11,717 bases of DNA from Methylophilaceae bacterium (GTDB lineage Bacteria; Pseudomonadota; Gammaproteobacteria; Burkholderiales; Methylophilaceae): NCBI GenBank assembly GCA_017880825.1, contig JADGRN010000029.1, positions 1 through 11,717 of the forward strand, given 5' to 3'. Below the pieces are notes generated by a model. It was not told the origin of the DNA. It was given only the letters and a program-made list of their open reading frames with translations, and ran no database searches. Shown here piece after piece: positions 7,295 through 11,717 of the stretch (within the stretch, counting starts at the first letter, position 1; each line of letters starts with the position of its first letter). Made by a program: the position numbers and the translations under genes.

Positions 7295-8779
7295 ATGAAA
7301 GAAATTAAATTACGCGGCATTCTAGCCGCCGTCTCTGGAGCGCTGCTCATAAGCGCCGGTTCGACCGCCATGGCAGATAGCACAGGTGACTTGTTGCAGG
7401 CTCTGGTTGCCAAGGGTGTTTTGACCGAAGAAGAAGCCGCCCCGCTGATGAAGGGTCATGAGGCCGAAAATCAAAGCAAGAAAAACGAAATCAAGGCCTC
7501 TTTCAAGGATGGTATTGGTTTCGAATCCGCAGATCACCAGCATGCTATTTCGGTAAATGGTCGCGTTCAAGCCGACTACCGCAATTTTGGTAAAAGCGAT
7601 GCGCAAAATACCGATACTATTGATTTGCGCCGTGCTTATTTGACGGTCAAAGGCAAAATCTATAACGACTATGATTTCAATGTAACTGGTGATTTTGCAC
7701 AAGGTCAGTCGGGCGCAACCACCGGTACATCACAACTTGATGTTGCCTACTTCGGCATTAACTGGTGGGATCAGGCTAAATTTCGTTTTGGTCAGTTCGA
7801 TATGCCATTCGGTCTTGAGCACTTGACTAGCGACCTGTTCATTGATTTCCAGGAACGTTCATTGACTGATCTCCTGGTGCCAGGTAAAGAACGTGGCGCC
7901 ATGATCCACGGAGCACCTTTCAAGGGCTTCTACTACGGCTTGGCCGCATCTACAGGACGAGGGAAAAATGTCAACAATCAAGACAAACAAGTTGAAGGTG
8001 TAGATGTGATAGGTCGTGTAACCGCCAACTTTGCTGAAATGATGGGCAATCCGGATGCGGTTTACCACGTTGGGCTAGACTTCTCTCGTGGTGATATTTC
8101 TCCGAACCAGAAAACTGGAACTGGCGTCGCAGCCAACAATTCTTTTACTCCTGTTGGTGGTAGTACCGAAGCCAGAGGCATCAGTTTCTTCAGTCCGACA
8201 GCGTTTACTGCTTTAGCAGGCGACAATATTACTCGTACTCGCTATGGTCTTGAGGCCGCTGTGGCTTATGGCCCGGTGAAGTTCCAGTCGGAATACTTCG
8301 ACCATAACTATAATGGTAAAAATGCAGTAGGCACATCTTATGACAAGGATATTTCTGCCTGGTACGCAGCAGTTAATTGGATGGTAACAGGTGAAAGTTT
8401 TGCTTCGAGTTATAAAGATGGTGTTTGGGGTCGTATCAAGCCAAATAACGATTTTGTTCATCCCTCAGCAGGTTATGGTCCAGGTGCTGTAGAGCTTAGT
8501 TTGAGATACTCTGAGTTTGACGCGAAGGATTTTGCCTTCAAAACAGGCGCAGCTAATGCTGGTACGGGCAATGCAGCAACAGGAACGCCATCCGGTGCAC
8601 ATGCATGGACCGCTGGTGTGCAATGGATATTGAATCCAAATACACGTCTGATGGCCAATTATGTAGACACCAAATTTGAAGATGGATTAGTAAGCTTTTC
8701 CAAAAATCAAGGTGGTGCAACAGTTGGTACAACAGATAAGGAAAAAGCTGTTACCGTACGTGCGCAATTCGACTTCTAA
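7295..8779 (+). CDS. Phosphate-selective porin, OprO/OprP family
   Basis: This 494-residue outer-membrane beta-barrel belongs to the phosphate-selective porin O/P family (Pfam Porin_O_P), whose studied members form trimeric channels for phosphate or polyphosphate. A Sec signal peptide spans about residues 1-27 (MKEIKLRGILAAVSGALLIS, then AGSTAMA), with cleavage before DST. A short helical segment DLLQALVAKGVLTEEEAAPL follows, then family hallmarks: VNGRVQADYRNF, DLRRAYLTVKGKIYNDYDF, FRFGQFDMPFGLEHLTSD and FQERSLTDLLVPGKERG. Alternating-residue strands run to the C-terminus, which ends in Phe (VTVRAQFDF), the usual signal for BAM-dependent barrel assembly. GGGAG lies upstream of the ATG. A Pho box upstream and a terminator downstream make it a single-gene unit. 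Ion preference (phosphate, pyrophosphate or other) cannot be settled from sequence alone, so no gene symbol is given. Confidence 0.93.
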   Translation: MKEIKLRGILAAVSGALLISAGSTAMADSTGDLLQALVAKGVLTEEEAAPLMKGHEAENQSKKNEIKASFKDGIGFESADHQHAISVNGRVQADYRNFGKSDAQNTDTIDLRRAYLTVKGKIYNDYDFNVTGDFAQGQSGATTGTSQLDVAYFGINWWDQAKFRFGQFDMPFGLEHLTSDLFIDFQERSLTDLLVPGKERGAMIHGAPFKGFYYGLAASTGRGKNVNNQDKQVEGVDVIGRVTANFAEMMGNPDAVYHVGLDFSRGDISPNQKTGTGVAANNSFTPVGGSTEARGISFFSPTAFTALAGDNITRTRYGLEAAVAYGPVKFQSEYFDHNYNGKNAVGTSYDKDISAWYAAVNWMVTGESFASSYKDGVWGRIKPNNDFVHPSAGYGPGAVELSLRYSEFDAKDFAFKTGAANAGTGNAATGTPSGAHAWTAGVQWILNPNTRLMANYVDTKFEDGLVSFSKNQGGATVGTTDKEKAVTVRAQFDF

Positions 8780-8810
8780 TGTAACTCGCTGATCTTAAGT
8801 TCTCCTATTT

Positions 8811-8840
8811 AAAGCCCACTTATCTTGTGGGCTTTTTTTT
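8811..8840 (+). terminator. Intrinsic terminator after the porin gene
   Basis: A 9-bp stem AAAGCCCAC/GTGGGCTTT with a 7-nt loop (TTATCTT) is followed by a continuous run of eight T (8833-8840). It starts 31 bases after the porin stop and is a textbook Rho-independent terminator, isolating the porin from the downstream signalling gene. Confidence 0.93.
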
Positions 8841-8850
8841 GCCGAATTGG

Positions 8851-8878
8851 TTTACACTCATAGTGATTCAGTTACAAT
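8851..8878 (+). promoter_or_regulatory. Sigma70-like promoter of the MASE1-GGDEF-EAL gene
   Basis: TTTACA (8851-8856, five of six -35 matches) and TACAAT (8873-8878, five of six -10 matches) are separated by 16 bp. Transcription would begin near 8885, about 22 bases before the ATG. It sits directly after the porin terminator and shows no Pho box. Confidence 0.65.
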
Positions 8879-8906
8879 AGATTCAAGTTGTTACGGTGAG
8901 AACTTC

Positions 8907-11717
8907 ATGCGGCCTATGTGGAATAAACGAGATATTTTGTCAATACTCGGGCTTGCTCTAGCCTATTGGGCAGGCGCCAGGTTAGGCCTCTATCTTTCCC
9001 ATTTCGGTCCCATGATACTGTTATGGCCGCCCGCCGGTATCTCACTGTTTGTCTTGATCATGTTCGGTTACCGCTTGTGGCCGGGAGTCGCCCTCGGGGC
9101 ATTGTTTATGGCGTTGGATGTGGGTAACCCACCAGCCGTGGTAATAGGCATCATCGCAGGCAGCACCTTGCAAGCACTGTTTGGTGCCTGGTTGTTAAAT
9201 CACACCCGGTTCGACCATAAAATCGACCACCCGCATGATGTCTGGCTACTGGTTGCATTAGGCGCCGGTGTGGCTCCAGTGCTTGGTGCATTAATCGGTG
9301 TTGTCGGGCAGATGCTGAGCGGGACGGTACAACTGGATGCGGCCCCTTCAGCAGCCGCCTACTGGTGGATGACCAATGCGCTGAGCAACCTGATATTTGC
9401 CCCATTGCTGTTCGCCTTTGCCAATAATGAAGGTAGATCATCCTTTGGTTTGCGGCAGCGGCTGAGTGAGGCCGGTATCCTGACGTTGTTGGTAGAAGTC
9501 GGTTGTTTGATCGTGTTTCTCGGCTGGTCGCCGATGAAGGCCAATATTCATCCCAGAGCTTTCATATTACTGCCTTTTGCAGTGTGGGCGGCGATACGCT
9601 TTCAGCAGCGCGGCGCGGTAGTATTAACCGTCCTGGTAGCCGGTTTTGCGTTTTGGGGTCTATCCAATGGCTTGATGAGTTATATGGATGGCGACATGCA
9701 AACTGCATTCGTTGATTACTGGCTGTATATGACAACGTTGGCGACTACCGGCCTGTTCATCGCCGCCACTTACAGTGGGCGCCTGAAATCAGAACGCGTG
9801 CTGAGCGATACCGAGGCGAAATATCGTGAACTGGTCGAGTCCGCACAGGCGATTATTTGGCAGGGAACTCCGGAGCAAAGATTTACTTATGTCAGTCATG
9901 AGGCGGAAGCGCTACTGGGCTACGAATTGACGGAGTGGACCACATCTCCTGATTTCTGGTCGGCCCACATGCATCCCGATGACCGCAAATGGCTGGTCGG
10001 CTATTCGATAGCGCAGGTCGCAAACCTGAAAGAGCACAGTCTGGAATATCGCATGCTGGCGAAGGATGGCCGCGAGGTATGGTTGCAGGACAGTGTACGG
10101 GTGGTTGCCGACAAGGACGGCAAGCCTGATCATCTGATGGGCATCATGCTCGATATTACCGCGCGCAGAGGGGCTGAAGAACGCCTCAGGATGGCGCAGC
10201 AGGCATTCGAGCATACTACAGAAGGTATATTGATTACTGATGCCCATCTTCAAGTATTGGAGGTCAATCAAGGCTTCGTCCAGATTAGCGGCTATCAGCG
10301 TGATGAAATACTGGGACGAGACCCTAAGGTACTGCGAGCCAAGAGACGCGACGATGAAAAGGATTATCTCGAAATAGCACGTATTGTAAAAGAAAAAGGC
10401 CAGTGGGCAGGTGAGGTATGGGGGCGGCATAAGAATGGGAAGACGCTTCCCTTGTGGCTGTCAGCAAGTGTGATCGAGGATGAAGACGGCGAAGTGATTA
10501 ACTACGTCGCAGTGTTTACCGACATTACTCAGCGTAAACAAGCCGAGCAGCAACTGCAATTTCTGGCGAATAATGATGCGCTTACCGGTTTGCCCAACCG
10601 TGTGTTGTTGCAGGAACGCATTATAAATGCCTTAAACCGGGCGAAACGCAGTATCAAATATCCGCATATTGCTATTTTGTTCATCGATATTGATCGTTTC
10701 AAGGTTGTTAACCATACGCTGCGCCACAGCGCAGGGGATCTGCTGTTGCAAGAAGTGGCCAAAAGATTAGTCGCATGTCTGCGCAACACCGATACTGTTG
10801 CGCGTCAAGGCGGTGATGAGTTCGTGGTGTTGCTGGAACAGTTCTCAGACGCACAGACACTTAGCGTCGTGGCACGCAAAATCATGGATGCACTGGCTAA
10901 ACCACCGGTTTTCCTGCCAGATAACGAAGTGTTTATCAGTGTCAGCATCGGTATCAGTGTCTCGCCTCATGATGGAAACGACCTGCATTCCTTGATGAAA
11001 AATGCGGATGCTGCGATGTACCGCGTCAAAGAGCAGGGTAAGAATAACTTCCAGTTCTACGCGGCTGATATGAATCTGCATAGTTTCGAGCGCTTGGCGC
11101 TGGAAACTAGTTTGCGGCGGGCGCTGGAACGCGATGAACTGGCGCTCTATTACCAGCCCAAGGTTGACTTAAAAACTGGTCGCATCGCAGGTGCTGAGGC
11201 TCTATTACGTTGGAAACACCCGGATTTGGGGCTGATTTTGCCTTTACAGTTCATCGCACTTGCCGAAGAAACCGGCTTGATTGTCCCGATTGGCGGTTGG
11301 TCCCTGGGTGAGGTGTGCCGACAAAACATGGCTTGGCAAAAGGCTGGCCTGGTCCCTATCAGTATTGCAGTGAACCTCTCGTCGCGTCAGTTTGATGACA
11401 ACAAGTTATATGACACAGTGACCGGTGCTTTGACCAGCAGCGGTCTTGACCCGATCTGGCTGGAATTGGAAATCACCGAAAGTCTGGTCATGCGCAATGC
11501 GGATTATACTTTCGATGTATTGCAACGTATTCGTGATATGGGAGTTCATGTGTCGATCGACGATTTTGGCACGGGTTACTCCTCGCTCAGCTATTTGAAA
11601 CGCTTCCCAGTGGATTCGCTAAAGGTGGACCGTTCATTTATTCGCGATGTGCCGCAGGATGCCGATGATGTGGCCATTACCCAAGCCATCATTGCGATGG
11701 CACATAGCCTGGGTCTG
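8907..11717 (+). CDS. Membrane-bound c-di-GMP cyclase/phosphodiesterase, MASE1-PAS-PAS-GGDEF-EAL (partial, first 937 residues)
   Basis: This is a putative bifunctional c-di-GMP turnover sensor in the inner membrane, open to the right edge. An N-terminal MASE1 region with about eight hydrophobic helices (residues 9-295, with LWPPAGISLFVLI and WWMTNALSNLIFAPLL) is followed by two PAS/PAC domains (about 303-425 and 428-548), a GGDEF domain (about 555-715) and an EAL domain (from about 735). The cyclase active site is RQGGDEF (GGDEF at 635-639) and an RxxD inhibitory site, RNTD, sits five residues before it. The EAL domain shows YYQPKVDL, AEALLRW (EAL at 764-766), NLSSRQF, ITESL and DDFGTGYSSL; its later metal-site residues lie outside. 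Unusual: the usual ND..LGH of GGDEF domains reads NHTLRH, though the guanine-binding Asn and the Asp of GD are kept. The start is set by GGTGAG six bases upstream; ATG 8916 is an alternative. The signal sensed is unknown. Confidence 0.92.
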   Translation, partial: MRPMWNKRDILSILGLALAYWAGARLGLYLSHFGPMILLWPPAGISLFVLIMFGYRLWPGVALGALFMALDVGNPPAVVIGIIAGSTLQALFGAWLLNHTRFDHKIDHPHDVWLLVALGAGVAPVLGALIGVVGQMLSGTVQLDAAPSAAAYWWMTNALSNLIFAPLLFAFANNEGRSSFGLRQRLSEAGILTLLVEVGCLIVFLGWSPMKANIHPRAFILLPFAVWAAIRFQQRGAVVLTVLVAGFAFWGLSNGLMSYMDGDMQTAFVDYWLYMTTLATTGLFIAATYSGRLKSERVLSDTEAKYRELVESAQAIIWQGTPEQRFTYVSHEAEALLGYELTEWTTSPDFWSAHMHPDDRKWLVGYSIAQVANLKEHSLEYRMLAKDGREVWLQDSVRVVADKDGKPDHLMGIMLDITARRGAEERLRMAQQAFEHTTEGILITDAHLQVLEVNQGFVQISGYQRDEILGRDPKVLRAKRRDDEKDYLEIARIVKEKGQWAGEVWGRHKNGKTLPLWLSASVIEDEDGEVINYVAVFTDITQRKQAEQQLQFLANNDALTGLPNRVLLQERIINALNRAKRSIKYPHIAILFIDIDRFKVVNHTLRHSAGDLLLQEVAKRLVACLRNTDTVARQGGDEFVVLLEQFSDAQTLSVVARKIMDALAKPPVFLPDNEVFISVSIGISVSPHDGNDLHSLMKNADAAMYRVKEQGKNNFQFYAADMNLHSFERLALETSLRRALERDELALYYQPKVDLKTGRIAGAEALLRWKHPDLGLILPLQFIALAEETGLIVPIGGWSLGEVCRQNMAWQKAGLVPISIAVNLSSRQFDDNKLYDTVTGALTSSGLDPIWLELEITESLVMRNADYTFDVLQRIRDMGVHVSIDDFGTGYSSLSYLKRFPVDSLKVDRSFIRDVPQDADDVAITQAIIAMAHSLGL

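Noticed and set aside
9912..10430. A 172-codon minus-strand open frame inside the PAS region
   Set aside because: It is antisense to the continuous MASE1-PAS-PAS-GGDEF-EAL frame and shows no recognisable protein features.

Overview
The window reads as chromosomal DNA of a Gram-negative bacterium, most likely a betaproteobacterium (Nitrosomonadales-like; an inference from overall protein character, not a phylogeny). Support comes from outer-membrane porin architecture, PhoB-type boxes, a prfB-lysS pair, and an RF2 gene that keeps the programmed frameshift. No mobile element, CRISPR array, rRNA or tRNA was found. Coding density is high and no gap exceeds 300 bases.

Left part (1-3375, minus strand): a high-affinity phosphate uptake operon, pstS-pstC-pstA-pstB, with pstB running off the left edge. 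A PhoB-type box and -10 precede pstS. A strong hairpin with a T-tract lies between pstS and pstC and probably lets the binding protein be made in excess over the permease. Middle (3376-6119, plus strand): prfB (release factor 2, needing a +1 frameshift at an in-frame TGA) overlaps lysS (class II lysyl-tRNA synthetase) by 4 bp. Then (6405-7043) comes a bactofilin gene closed by an 18-bp perfect hairpin. Next (7295-8779) is a phosphate-selective porin of the OprO/OprP family, preceded by a second PhoB-type box with exactly the same box-to-minus-10 spacing as pstS and closed by a clear intrinsic terminator. The right end (8907 to the edge) holds a long membrane-bound c-di-GMP turnover protein, MASE1-PAS-PAS-GGDEF-EAL, with its own sigma70-like promoter; its C-terminus lies outside the window.

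Functionally, pstSCAB and the porin form a plausible phosphate-starvation set: the porin admits phosphate (or polyphosphate) through the outer membrane, PstS captures it in the periplasm and PstCAB imports it. The two matched Pho boxes, about 3.8 kb apart and separated by unlinked housekeeping genes, are the main sequence evidence for co-regulation. I found no clearly new biological system; the most notable signals are the matched Pho boxes, the RF2 frameshift site, the palindrome next to the porin Pho box, and altered residues in the GGDEF domain signature.
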